A stretch of 64,000 bases of DNA, from contig JAJXRY010000002.1 in NCBI GenBank assembly GCA_021628825.1, positions 1,178,001 through 1,242,000 of the forward strand. The letters are read 5' to 3'. The position numbers and the translations under genes are program-made. The DNA comes from Lachnospiraceae bacterium (lineage in GTDB: Bacteria > Bacillota > Clostridia > Lachnospirales > Lachnospiraceae). A model generated the notes under the pieces. It did not search any database. It saw only the letters and a program-made list of their open reading frames with translations, and had not been told where the DNA came from. Below, one piece after another: positions 1-9,075 of the stretch. Within the stretch, counting starts at the first letter, position 1, and every line of letters starts with the position of its first letter.

Positions 1-1615
1 ATTAAAACCAGTGCCATACTGGCTTCCATTGTTATTATCCTATATGGAATGATGACCGGCTTTGCGGTTTCGGCAATCCGGGCCATCGTTATGTTTCTGC
101 TGCAAATGCTGGCGCAGATTCTGGGAAGAACCTATGACCGGATTACGGCACTTGCTGTTGCGGCCGTTCTGGTGCTCGTGGAGCAGCCGCTTTATCTTTT
201 TCACAGTGGCTTTCAGTTTTCCTTCTTGTGTGTTCTGGGAATTTCCCTGATTCTGCCGGTTCTTGGCAATGTCAGAAAGGGAAGAAAGCTGCTGGAAGGA
301 ATTGCCATGATGGCAGTGACGCTTCCGGTATATCTGGGTGTCTTTTATCAGATCCCGGTTTATTCGATGTTCTTAAATTTCATTGTACTTCCCATGATGA
401 GTATTTTAATGGGTGCGGGAATTGTGATGGTTCTTGCCTCGTTCATGTGGACAGGGCTTGGTATCCCTGCGGCATGGCTGATTACAGGAATTCTTATGGT
501 ATACGAAAAGCTGGCACTGTTTACGGAGCACCTGCCCAATCATTACTGGACGCCGGGCTGTCCTGCAAAATGGCAGCTGGCAGTATATGTGGCGGTGTTG
601 ATCGTCGTTGCGGCTCTGGGACGGACGAGACGCAAGACAGTACTGTATCAGAAGGATTGTATTCATAGGCGAGGAAAATGTGAAAAGTGGATTTCAACAT
701 ATGGAATTCCGGTGGGAATCTGCTGGGGACTTATCTTACTTGGAGCAGTGATACTTGCCTGGCATTTCCGGCCGGAATTACAGGTTACCGTCCTGGATGT
801 CGGGCAGGGAGACTGTATTTTTCCTGCAGACGGAGGATGGAACTTCTTATCTGACAGATGGAGGAAGTTCCTCGATTTCTAAAGTCGGAAAGTACCGGAT
901 GATTCCTTTTCTGAAATATCAGGGGGCATCACAGATTAAGGCCGTATTTGTAAGTCATGCGGACAGTGATCATTGCAATGGGATTGCAGAATTGCTGGAA
1001 CAGGCGGAGCTTGAAGGAATTATGGTGGATAATCTGGTGCTTCCGGATCTTGCAGATGAATGTCGTAGTAGCGGGTATGAAGAACTGGTTGATCTGGCCG
1101 GGCAGAATGAAGTTACTGTTCAATTCCTGCATGAAGGACAGCAGTTTCAGGATGGTGAATTGCTGTTTCAATGTTTGCACCCATCGAAAGGCTACCGGGC
1201 AGAAGACCTCAATGAAACTTCCATGGTACTGCTTGTGACTTACAAGGAATTTTCCATGCTTCTTACCGGTGATGTGCAGGGAGCAGGCGAGGAGCATCTG
1301 ACACAGGAACTGAAAGCCTGGAAGGGACCGGGAGTGACAGATCATGCGGAGACAGAATTGACCATACTCAAGGTTGCACATCATGGATCGAAGAATTCCA
1401 CTTCGGAAGAATTTTTTTAGAAGCAGCAAATCCAAAGCTTGCCATTATTTCCTGTGGGGAAGGAAACCGTTATGGGCATCCACATGAAGAAACCCTGGAA
1501 CGGTTGGAAAAGGCAGATATTCCGCGGTTTTTGTACGAAAGATTATGGGGCAATCACTGTAACGGTTGCTGGGGAGAGCCGTGTGAAAGTGAGAGGGTAT
1601 GTGAACAAGAACTAA
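1..1615 (+). CDS. comEC: ComEC/Rec2 competence membrane protein, 3' part (frame-broken)
   Basis: ComEC forms the inner-membrane channel for uptake of single-stranded DNA. The 5' end lies outside the window. The first 270 or so codons are hydrophobic membrane helices of the ComEC core. From about 780 the metallo-beta-lactamase-like C-terminal domain begins (LDVGQGDC, then HADSDHCNG and VAHHGSKNS metal-site motifs). Three homopolymer errors split it: T5 at 818-822, T7 at 1412-1418 and T5 at 1528-1532. Removing 1, 2 and 1 T respectively gives a continuous frame ending ...VRGYVNKN at the TAA of 1613-1615. That stop lies inside the first copy of the tandem repeat that follows. Family identity is clear; the breaks are probably sequencing errors. 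Confidence 0.9.
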
Positions 1616-1966
1616 CAAGAAAAACCCAGAGTCAAAGAAGGAGGAGGGTACAGGAGAAAGGAACTAACAGAAAAACCCAGAGTGAGAGAAGGAGGAGGGT
1701 ACAGGAGAAAGGAACTAACAGAAAAACCCAGAGTGAGAGAAGGAGGAGGGTACAGGAGAAAGGAACTAACAGAAAAACCCAGAGTGAGAGAAGGAGGAGG
1801 GTATAGGAGTGAGAAACAGGAAGAAAAACCCAGAGCAAGAGAAGGAGGAGGGTATAGGAGCAAGAAACAGGAAGAAAAACCCAGAGCAAGAGAAGGAGAG
1901 GGGTATAGGAGCGAGAAATGAACAGAAAAACCCAGAACATAAGAAAGGAGAGGGTACAGGAGAAAA
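1610..1966. repeat. 51-bp tandem repeat (minisatellite), about 7 copies
   Basis: Seven head-to-tail units start near 1610, 1661, 1712, 1763, 1814, 1865 and 1916. The period is exactly 51 bases, so reading frames stay open through it. Copies 2-4 are nearly identical and the outer ones diverge. Each unit carries a purine-rich AGGAGGAGGGTA block resembling a strong ribosome-binding site and a GAAAAACCCAGAG block. The first unit contains the last codons and stop of comEC. No convincing start codon follows the Shine-Dalgarno-like blocks and no known protein family is encoded, so I treat the repeat as non-coding. From 1967 to 2170 the sequence is AT-rich with no gene seen. Confidence 0.85.
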
Positions 1967-2170
1967 AATAAGATGAAATACCCAATAACCAGATTGTAAT
2001 AAAAAACAATAGAGGTATATAGAAATACCAATAGAAAGCTGTTCTAAACTACACTTGAAATAGAAAACTACGAATAAAAAGAAAACTTATAGAAAAAAAG
2101 AAATATATTCTAATACAAAGGAACAGTTTAAAAAGTAGGAAAAAGCCATGAAAAAAAGAGGAGAAAAAGT

Positions 2171-2959
2171 ATGTTTGCTTATTACTTGGAAATTCAAAAA
2201 AAGAGCGGCCTGTATAGAGAAAGAACTAAAAAAAGTATAGAAAATATGGAGAAGGGTTGGCCGAAAGGGGAACTGATTTGTGCACAGAATTACAAACATT
2301 ATAAATGGTATGTACGAGATAATGGGAAGGCGGTATATCTGCCTAAGAAGGAAAGAAAAACTTGCACAGCAACTGGCATTGAAAAAAATATTATACTTTA
2401 CGAAAAAAAGGAATTGCAAAGAGAACTGGCTGCCTGTACTACTTATATCCGGAGGGCAGACAGCAAAAGTGATTCGTTGGAAAAGATGCTGAACAATACA
2501 GAGTATGAGAGTCTGCTGGGAAAGCAGTTTTGTTCTGTAAGTAAAGAACTGGAAGAATGGAAAAAAGCTGAATATGAAAAGAATACGAATTATCCGGAAA
2601 ATCTTATCATAAAAGGAACGCAGGGGAAGTGGCTACGTTCCAAATCAGAGGCAATTATAGACCGGATATTATTCAGCAAGGGAATTCCCTTTCGATATGA
2701 AGAAAAAATAATTCTCGGAAATCAGATACTTTATCCGGACTTTACAATACGACATCCCCAAACGGGAAAACTTTATTATTGGGAACATTTTGGAATGATG
2801 GATAATCCGGAATATGTAAATCATGCGTGTCAAAAGGTAAAAACATATTGTGATTATGGATTTATTCCATCCATCAATTTGCTGCTTACCTATGAAACCA
2901 GGGAACAGCCACTGGAAATAGATCGTATTGAAAGAATGGTGAAGGAATATTTCCTGTAA
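2171..2959 (+). CDS. Conserved hypothetical protein with PD-(D/E)XK nuclease-like C-terminus
   Basis: About 261 residues. The C-terminal half shows a restriction-endonuclease-like pattern: RSKSEAIIDRIL (Glu), then YPDFTIRHP (Asp) and YYWEHFGMMD (Glu), with predicted strands between. The N-terminal half is basic and charged. This arrangement is common in Lachnospiraceae proteins of unknown role, and I know no assigned function. Three surplus A at 2356-2360, 2392-2398 and 2403-2409 add exactly one codon, so the frame stays open but residues about 62-79 are misread; the corrected text there reads LAQQLALKKYYTLRKK. The gene stands alone between the minisatellite and holA. A nuclease function is inference from the motif spacing. 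Confidence 0.7.
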   Translation: MFAYYLEIQKKSGLYRERTKKSIENMEKGWPKGELICAQNYKHYKWYVRDNGKAVYLPKKERKTCTATGIEKNIILYEKKELQRELAACTTYIRRADSKSDSLEKMLNNTEYESLLGKQFCSVSKELEEWKKAEYEKNTNYPENLIIKGTQGKWLRSKSEAIIDRILFSKGIPFRYEEKIILGNQILYPDFTIRHPQTGKLYYWEHFGMMDNPEYVNHACQKVKTYCDYGFIPSINLLLTYETREQPLEIDRIERMVKEYFL

Positions 2960-3027
2960 ATTATGAAATATTATGCTATATTAAAAAAAGAAGAAAAATT
3001 ACAGGAACTGGCCAGACAGGAGAACAC

Positions 3028-4013
3028 ATGCAGCGATTGATTCAGGACTTAAAGTCCGGAGATTTCAAAAAAAAGATATCTGCTTTTACGGGCAGGAGGC
3101 TTACTTACGCAAACAGTATAAGGATAAGCTGAAAGAAGCGATGATTGGTGATGATACCATGAATTTCAGTTATTATGAAGGCAAGGACTTTACGGTGGGC
3201 GAGGTGATTGATCAGGCGGAGACGATGCCGTTTTTTTCGCAGATAGGAGACTGATTCTGATTGAAAACAGCGGATTGTTTAAATCAGGTGGAGAGCAGAT
3301 GGCAGAGTATCTGAAAAGTCCTGCGGAAAGCGTGAATTTCCTTTTCGTGGAGACCGAAGTGGATAAACGAAGCAAGCTGTTTAAGGCTGTGCAGGCGAAT
3401 GGCTGTGCAGTGGAGTTTGCGACGCAGGATGAAACAACGTTGAAGCGTTGGATTCTCCAGATGATCAAGAAGGAGAATAAGAATATTTCGGAGCGTACCC
3501 TGAACCTGCTTCTGGAAAAGACCGGAACGGACATGGAGAACATCCACAAGGAATGCGAGAAGTTATTCTGCTATTGTCTTGATAAGGATGTGATTACCGA
3601 GCAGGATGTGGAAGTCATCTGTACCAAACGAATCACGAGCCACATTTTTGACATGGTTGAGGCGATCGCCAATAAGAATCAGAAGAAAGCGCTGGAGCTT
3701 TACTATGAACTGATCGCGTTAAAGGAGCCGCCGATGCGGATTCTGTTTCTGATTGCGAGACAGTTTAATCTTCTTTTACAGGTAAAGGAACTGGTGAAGA
3801 AAGGCTACGGAAACAAAGCAATCGGGGAGAAAAATCGGACTTCCGGGTTTCATTGCGGGAAAATATGTGACGCAGGCTTCCCATTTCAGTAAAAGCATGA
3901 TCCGGCAGGCACTGGAAGAGTGTGTTTCTACGGAGGAAGCCATTAAGACAGGAAAAATCAGCGATAACATTGGGCTTGAAATGATCATTATCCGTTATAG
4001 TACGGCAGCCTGA
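3028..4013 (+). CDS. holA: DNA polymerase III delta subunit (frame-broken)
   Basis: HolA opens the sliding clamp as part of the clamp loader. The start is the ATG at 3028 behind a purine-rich GACAGGAG. The corrected protein is 326 residues, normal for the family. It begins MQRLIQDLKSGDF, then YLLYGQEAYLRKQY of the N-terminal ATPase-like fold, and continues through FLFVETEVDKRSKLFKAV to a C-terminal helical collar ending IIIRYSTAA. Frame errors lie at A8 3067-3074, T4 3083-3086, T7 3231-3237 (two extra) and A5 3830-3834. In many Firmicutes holA follows comEC directly; here the minisatellite and the PD-(D/E)XK-like gene sit between them. Confidence 0.9.
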
Positions 4014-4025
4014 AATGCAACTTAT

Positions 4026-4062
4026 CCACGCAGATTGCAACTTAGCGTCCGCGTGGTATTTT
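4026..4062 (+). terminator. Possible intrinsic terminator after holA
   Basis: CCACGC at 4026-4031 pairs with GCGTGG at 4051-4056 and is followed by TATTTTT. The loop is long (about 19 nt) and the stem short, so this is moderate evidence only. Confidence 0.45.
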
Positions 4063-4132
4063 TATGTCCGGAATATGGTATTGTTTTTTTCAGAAGACGA
4101 AAAGAACTTTATTTACCTGAAGGAGAAGAGAA

Positions 4133-5524
4133 ATGATAACCATAATTTTATTGGCTGTTTTACTTGTGGGAGAGCTTGCTTTTGCAGCATGGAATGTAAA
4201 GGCGCAACATAGACATGACAGGGAAAAGATGACCTGGCGTCTGGGACTGGCTGCCACATTGGAGATCCTACTGCTGTGTGGAGTATTGGAGGGCGTGACT
4301 CGTTATGGAATGCTGATTATGCTTCTGCTTTTGCAGGGAGTGCTGTTGTTTTTCAGGTGGCGTGCAGGAAGCAGGCGAAAGAAGAAGCAGCATAATGGAA
4401 AATCAGATGAAACAGGTAATACAGACGGAACAGGTGATACAGATGAAAAACAATTACCGGACAGATCACTTACGGTTCCATACCAGATCCTACATGTGCT
4501 GGGAACCATGCTGTTATTTTTGCTTGTGTTGTTTCCTGCCATTCTGGCACCGCAGTTTAAGCCGCTTCCTGTTACGGGAGAGCATAAGGTGTCAAGTACA
4601 ATTTATACCTGGGTGGATGAGAACCGTCCGGAAACCTATTCGGATACGGGTGAGAACCGGGCAGTGACGCTTGAAATCTGGTATCCACAGGAGCAGGGAA
4701 CCTATCCGCTTATTGTATTTTCCCATGGAGCAGGAGGCGTACTTGAAAGCAATGCATCGACCTGTATGAATCTTGCTTCGAACGGTTATGTGGTGGCGGC
4801 CGTTGCACACCCTTATCAGGCCGCATTTGTAAAGGATGTGAATGGAAAGATCACGACTGTGGATTCGGAATTTATGAGTGAAGTGATGACCGATAACGGT
4901 TCGGACGATCCGGCTCATGAGGTTAAGGTTTATGAAATGCAGAAGGAGTGGCTGGCGGTGCGTACCGGAGACATCAACTTTGTGCTGGATACCATTTTGA
5001 ACCGCGCAGAAGAACAGGCCGAAGCCCCCTTTGACCGTATTGATCCGGAAAAGATCGGATTATTCGGTCATTCTCTCGGAGGAGCAGCGGTTGTTGCAGT
5101 TGGCAGGCAGCGGGAGAACATTTCGGCGGTAATTGATCTGGAAGGAACGATGCTTGGAGAGTATCAGGGCTATGCAGATGGAAAGCATACTTATTGTGAG
5201 GCACCTTATCCTCTGCCGCTTCTGGATGTAAATTCAAGGCAGGTTTACGAGCTTGCAAAATCGGATACGAAGGAGTCATATGTGAACTTTTATGTGGGAG
5301 ATCATGCAGAGGATTTCAGGGAGATCGTGGTAGAAGATGCAGGACACATGAATTTCTGTGATCTGGCGGTTGCCTCCCCGTTGGGTGCAAGGCTGCTTGG
5401 TACCGGAAAAACAAATGCATGGAAATGTCTTGCCAATATCAATGAACTTGTATTAAATTATTATAACTACTACCTGAAGGATGCTTCCGCATTTGAAGTA
5501 CCGGACGGGATGGAAATGGAATAA
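4133..5524 (+). CDS. Membrane-anchored alpha/beta hydrolase, PAF-acetylhydrolase-like
   Basis: 463 residues starting behind GAAGGAGAAG. Residues 1-75 hold two or three hydrophobic segments, followed by a polar Asp/Thr/Gly-rich linker and another transmembrane helix near 120-145, placing the enzyme outside the membrane. The catalytic part has IVFSHGAGG (oxyanion region), the nucleophile elbow GLFGHSLGG near residue 312, and a C-terminal VEDAGHMNFCDLA that supplies the likely catalytic His. This order matches carboxylic-ester hydrolases of the PAF-AH/dienelactone group. The substrate is unknown. The frame is intact. The gene stands between holA and a LytTR regulator with no evident operon link. 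Confidence 0.8.
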   Translation: MITIILLAVLLVGELAFAAWNVKAQHRHDREKMTWRLGLAATLEILLLCGVLEGVTRYGMLIMLLLLQGVLLFFRWRAGSRRKKKQHNGKSDETGNTDGTGDTDEKQLPDRSLTVPYQILHVLGTMLLFLLVLFPAILAPQFKPLPVTGEHKVSSTIYTWVDENRPETYSDTGENRAVTLEIWYPQEQGTYPLIVFSHGAGGVLESNASTCMNLASNGYVVAAVAHPYQAAFVKDVNGKITTVDSEFMSEVMTDNGSDDPAHEVKVYEMQKEWLAVRTGDINFVLDTILNRAEEQAEAPFDRIDPEKIGLFGHSLGGAAVVAVGRQRENISAVIDLEGTMLGEYQGYADGKHTYCEAPYPLPLLDVNSRQVYELAKSDTKESYVNFYVGDHAEDFREIVVEDAGHMNFCDLAVASPLGARLLGTGKTNAWKCLANINELVLNYYNYYLKDASAFEVPDGMEME

Positions 5525-5557
5525 GAAGTTTCAGGAGAAAGAAAAAGAGTACGATTT

Positions 5558-6029
5558 ATGAGGGTTGAGATCAGAAAAAAATAGCTTCGAAGGAGGCAGA
5601 AAAAGGTTATTATTGAGTGTGTCAAGGTGACACCTCAGATTGACGATATCCGGGCTTTTGCTGAAGGAAGCGGAAGAGAACTTACGGGAACGAGCTGTGA
5701 GCTGACAAGGGATGAAGAGCTGGAGCGCCATGTCGAGCGTTTCCCCCTCCGGGAGGTATATTACTTTGAAGCGGTGGATGAGCATGTCTTTGCCTACACT
5801 GAGAAGAAGGAATATGAGATCCGGATGCGGCTTTATGAAATTGAGGAACAGTTTCAGGCGTGTCATTTTGTAAGATGTTCGAAGTCCGTAGTGCTGAATC
5901 TGATGAAGCTTGGAAGCATCAGTCCGGCGTCAATGGCCGTTTTTATGCACATATGAAAAAAATGGGGAGAAGCTAGTCATTTCACGACAGTATGCTCCAC
6001 TCATCAAAGAAATCATTATGGGGGTATAA
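5558..6029 (+). CDS. LytTR-domain transcription regulator (frame-broken)
   Basis: A stand-alone LytTR DNA-binding protein of about 155 residues once corrected. The core reads VYYFEAVDEHVFAYTEKKEY, then a recognition region FVRCSKSVVLNLMKLGSIS and ISRQYAPLIKEII, as in family PF04397. Breaks: A7 at 5575-5581 (two extra), A5 at 5600-5604 (one extra), one base missing near 5929 (GCGTC where AVNGRF needs GCGGTC or similar), and A7 at 5956-5962 (two extra). The stop is 3 bases before the DUF3021 gene, so the two form the common LytTR-DUF3021 pair, in which the membrane partner is thought to restrain the regulator. Confidence 0.85.
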
Positions 6030-6032
6030 GCG

Positions 6033-6479
6033 ATGCGGGAAAAAGAAATGCAGAATACACCAACTTCTTTATTACTAATTTTCTTTATTGTAACTGCCTG
6101 TGTAACCACTGCGCAGGGAATTGTAGGAACGCTGCTCTGGCCGGAGGCACGGTTCGGATTTGAGGCCTTTTTGTTCCCACCCCTATTTGGAATTTTGTCG
6201 GTGCTTTCGAATGTGGTGTTGATTTCCAAAAAGGAGCTGTCTATGGGGCAGATGGCTTTCCGGATGTTTCTACAGCTTCTTGTGATTGAGGTTATGGTCT
6301 TTGCAGTCAATATCATGGCGGGGAGCTTTGAAAATTATACACCGGCCATATGTATTTTACTGGCCATTGCCGTTGCGGGGATCTATGGAGTGGTACATCT
6401 GATGATGTGGCTGAACGACCGGCGTGCGGCGAAAGCTTTTAATGAGAGGCTGCGCCGTTTTCAGGAAGAAGCGCAGTGA
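6033..6479 (+). CDS. DUF3021 family membrane protein, partner of the LytTR regulator
   Basis: 148 residues, intact, starting 3 bases after the LytTR stop. Four hydrophobic helices span residues about 10-30, 43-63, 75-97 and 105-128, with a short basic cytoplasmic tail (NDRRAAKAFNERLRRF). This matches DUF3021 (PF11457) in size and topology. Proteins of this family are encoded with LytTR regulators and probably control them from the membrane. The motif at 6555, 75 bases downstream, recurs upstream of another gene at 13341 and may be the DNA target of the pair (inference). Confidence 0.85.
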   Translation: MREKEMQNTPTSLLLIFFIVTACVTTAQGIVGTLLWPEARFGFEAFLFPPLFGILSVLSNVVLISKKELSMGQMAFRMFLQLLVIEVMVFAVNIMAGSFENYTPAICILLAIAVAGIYGVVHLMMWLNDRRAAKAFNERLRRFQEEAQ

Positions 6480-6554
6480 TTGAAAGAAATGATATGTGAT
6501 TGTTTACACAGCAGTCAGACTATGTAAGAATAGCAAGCATTTATAATAAAATCA

Positions 6555-6582
6555 GAGTGACATTTATGGGACATACCTTCTG
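6555..6582 (+). promoter_or_regulatory. Copy 1 of a shared regulatory motif, possible LytTR target
   Basis: GAGTGACATTTATGGGACA followed after 3 bases by CTTCTG. The same arrangement occurs at 13341-13368, 25 of 28 bases identical. TGACAT and a TGTTAA hexamer 17 bases apart could be promoter elements. No gene now follows within reach, because the IS30 element begins about 120 bases downstream. Confidence 0.5.
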
Positions 6583-6699
6583 TTAAATTAATACCTGTAA
6601 GGAAACTAGATTGAAAAATTAAACCCGCTCTTTGACAACTGAAAATGGCTATAAAAGGTCTAGTTTACTTTTTTTCTACAGCCCTTTCAAGGCATGATA

Positions 6700-8133
6700 T
6701 ATTGGTTATATCGATTACTATCTGCTGGGAAAGGAGCAGATATGAATTATTACAATGCTAGTGGACAAATGGACCTGTCAGATCGAATAGCAATAGAAAC
6801 TGGGATATGCATCGGGGAGTCATTCAAAAAAATAGCAAAAAGACTTCGAAGACATCCATCTACTATTGCTCATGAAGTTAAAGAAAACAGAACTTTCATA
6901 AAAAGGTAATTATCCTAATGGAAAGGATTGTAGCAAGGTAAGACATTGTACGGTAAAAGAATTTATGCGGGGGGTGATGAAGAAGACTGTAATACAAAGT
7001 GTAGACTTTGCAGAGGAGTGGATTGTACCAAGGTATGCGATAGATATGTATCAGTTGCTTGCCGTAAGTTTGATTCTTCTCCGTATGTTTGTAATAACTG
7101 TAAGGATAAAAAGCTTTGCAACAAAGATAAGTATATTTACAGTGCGAAATTCGCTGATGCAGCTGTAACTCGTCGTAGATCGGAGAGTCGACAAGGAGTT
7201 AGACTTTCTGATGAAAAGAAGGAAGAATTGGATGAACTTGTGACTCGACTTGTTAAGAAAGGCCAGCCTTTAACACACATATATGCAGAACATGAAAATG
7301 AAATGCCAGTGTGTTTGAGAACACTTTATAACTATATCGATGAAGGTGCCTTATCTATTAAAAACATAGATTTAAGAAGAAAGACAGGCTACAAACAACG
7401 AAAGAAAAAGTACAACGATATCAATGGATTTCACTCAATGGAGTATAGACAGTGTAGGACATATGAGGATTTTGAATATGCGATGAAATTCAAATATTCA
7501 GAAGATGAAGTAACAGAAATGGATACTGTAAAAGGCGTTAGAAAATCTGGAAAGCGTTTGCTTACAATGATCTTTAGAAAGAACAACGTAATGCTACTAT
7601 TCCTGATGCCAGATGGAAAAGCAGAATCTGTAAAAAAAGGGTTTTTTTGACTATCTCGAGACAGGATTGGGAATAGATGTTTTCAGACGGTTGTTTCCGG
7701 TTATTTTGACCGACAATGGAAGTGAATTCAAGAAGGTAGATGAGTTAGAACTTACGCCGGATGAGGATGGCTTCCTAGTTTATAGAACAAGCCTTTATTA
7801 CTGTGATCCAATGGCTTCATGGCAAAAAAAGGGTGTATCGAGAAGAATCATGAATTTATTCGTTATGCCGTGCCAAAAAGGAAAAAAAGCTTAAACCCAT
7901 ACACGCAAGAAGATATGACTTTATTAATGAATCATATCAATAGTGTAAAAACGTCCTGGACTTGGAAATAAAAAGTCCATACGAGCTCGTAGAAGAGGAT
8001 GATGAAGATTTCAAAGCATTAATGTCATTATTAAAAAAATGCACCTCATCCCGCCAGATGAAGTGCATTTAATGCCAGATTTATTCGTTAAAAAGTAATT
8101 AGACCGAAGCTGCAGATAGTAATCGATTTGTCA
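6700..8133 (+). mobile_element. IS30-family insertion sequence
   Basis: A single transposase gene is bounded by inverted repeats. ATCGATTACTATCTGC at 6710-6725 matches perfectly in reverse at 8112-8127, with a looser match outside (ATTG at about 6701 and its complement near 8131). Terminal ends are approximate because the target duplication could not be identified with certainty. The length of about 1.4 kb and the transposase type fit Lachnospiraceae IS30-like elements. Composition is more AT-rich than the flanking genes. The 8099-8402 interval right of the transposase holds the right end and otherwise AT-rich sequence with no gene seen. Confidence 0.85.
6742..8098 (+). CDS. IS30-family transposase (frame-broken)
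   Basis: The ATG at 6742 follows AAAGGAG. Corrected length is about 446 residues. The N-terminal helix-turn-helix has IAKRLRRHPSTIAHEVK. A Cys-rich segment (CRLCRGVDCTKVCDRY) follows, and then the DDE catalytic core: EMDTVKG, VILTDNGSEFKK, and the late CIEKNHEFIRY with the final Glu. Frame breaks occur at 6900-6904, the G-run at 6969-6974, the A7-G3-T7 cluster at 7632-7648, and six A-runs between 7823 and 8040. All can be closed by shortening the runs (the G-run is ambiguous), so the element may be intact in the living cell. It ends with LMPDLFVKK. Confidence 0.88.
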
Positions 8134-8402
8134 ATAGGTATTAAATAGACGGGTCGCATTTACTTTTGCATAACAAGTAGCCAGCCGTCTGTTAATCATG
8201 CAAACAAATATATACCTGCTATCTGGGATGCCTTAATTATAGCATGATATTTGAATTTGAACATCCATTATTAGGGCTTTATTTGACCTCGGAACAGAAT
8301 TTTGATTATTAGACGTATTTTCAGTTGGGTTTTAGTTTTTCATTCAAGGATACCTGTAAGGAAGAAAACATGTTACAGGCAAGCTTAACAGGAGGTATTG
8401 CT

Positions 8403-8513
8403 ATGAAAGGATATGTAGTGACCGCAGGATATATGGGATATGTGAATGGTGGATATATGTTGTTTGCAAGTGAAGAGGATTATCAGGACTACTATTATTA
8501 TTGTAAGGATTGA
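8403..8513 (+). CDS. 36-residue conserved-looking small protein
   Basis: The ATG at 8403 sits behind a strong AGGAGGTATTGCT. The peptide is Tyr- and Gly-rich (MKGYVVTAGYMGYVNGGYML) and ends in acidic/aromatic EEDYQDYYYYCKD. I have seen short proteins of this pattern (MKGY...GYMGYV...YMLFAS) in Lachnospiraceae without an assigned function. It has no transmembrane segment or signal peptide. It precedes yqeY by 87 bases. The good ribosome site and codon structure support it being real. Confidence 0.7.
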   Translation: MKGYVVTAGYMGYVNGGYMLFASEEDYQDYYYYCKD

Positions 8514-8600
8514 TAGAACAGGCACATCTTGACGAATGAAAATTAGAAACGTACAATGGAACTGTTCTATAAAGAATGCAAAGTAAAGGAGATTGAAAAT

Positions 8601-9048
8601 ATGAGTATGATTGATGCCGTACGCTCCCAGATGATGGAAGCCATGAAGAACAAGGACAAGACACGTAAGGATGCGCTTTCGATGCTGCTTTCTGCATTGA
8701 AGAACAAGGCCATCGATAAACGGGCAGATCTGACCGAGGCAGAGGAATTTGAAGTGGTAAAGCGTGAGATCCGTCAGACGAAGGAAACGATGGATCTGGC
8801 TCCGGCAGATCGTGAGGATATCAGGGAAGCGTGTGCAGCACGTCTTGCTGTTTATCAGGAATTTGCACCCGAAGAAATGAGTGAGGATGCTATTCGTGCG
8901 GAAGTGCAGGCTGTACTTACGGCTCTTGGCATTACCGAGCCTTCTGCAAAGGACAAGGGCAAGGTAATGAAAGAACTTATGCCGAAGGTAAAAAGGAAAG
9001 GCAGACGGCTCCTTAGTCAATAAGATTGTTGGCGAAATGTTAGCGTAA
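8601..9048 (+). CDS. yqeY: GatB/YqeY domain protein (3' frame break)
   Basis: The start at 8601 is behind AAAGGAG, so earlier in-frame ATGs are not needed. MSMIDAVRSQMMEAMKNKDK is the typical YqeY beginning, followed by the YqeY fold (KREIRQTKETMDL, AVYQEFAPEEMSEDAI). One extra A in the run at 8990-8994 hides the true end LMPKVKGKADGSLVNKIVGEMLA. Corrected length is 148 residues, normal for PF09424. The family resembles the tRNA-binding tail of GatB, but its cellular role is not settled. The corrected stop is 28 bases before the MATE gene. Confidence 0.88.
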
Positions 9049-9075
9049 CCGGGTCATGAACAGGAAGGATAAAAG

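Noticed and set aside
755..1420. Programmed frameshifting in comEC and other split genes
   Set aside because: The same run-length rule applies to dozens of unrelated genes, and the runs lack slippery heptamers with stimulatory structures.
1682..1921. Repeat protein encoded by the 51-bp array (17-residue units)
   Set aside because: Frames stay open only because the period is a multiple of three; there is no start with a ribosome site and no family similarity.
1610..1966. CRISPR array
   Set aside because: The units are adjacent copies with a 51-base period and no unique spacers; no cas genes nearby.
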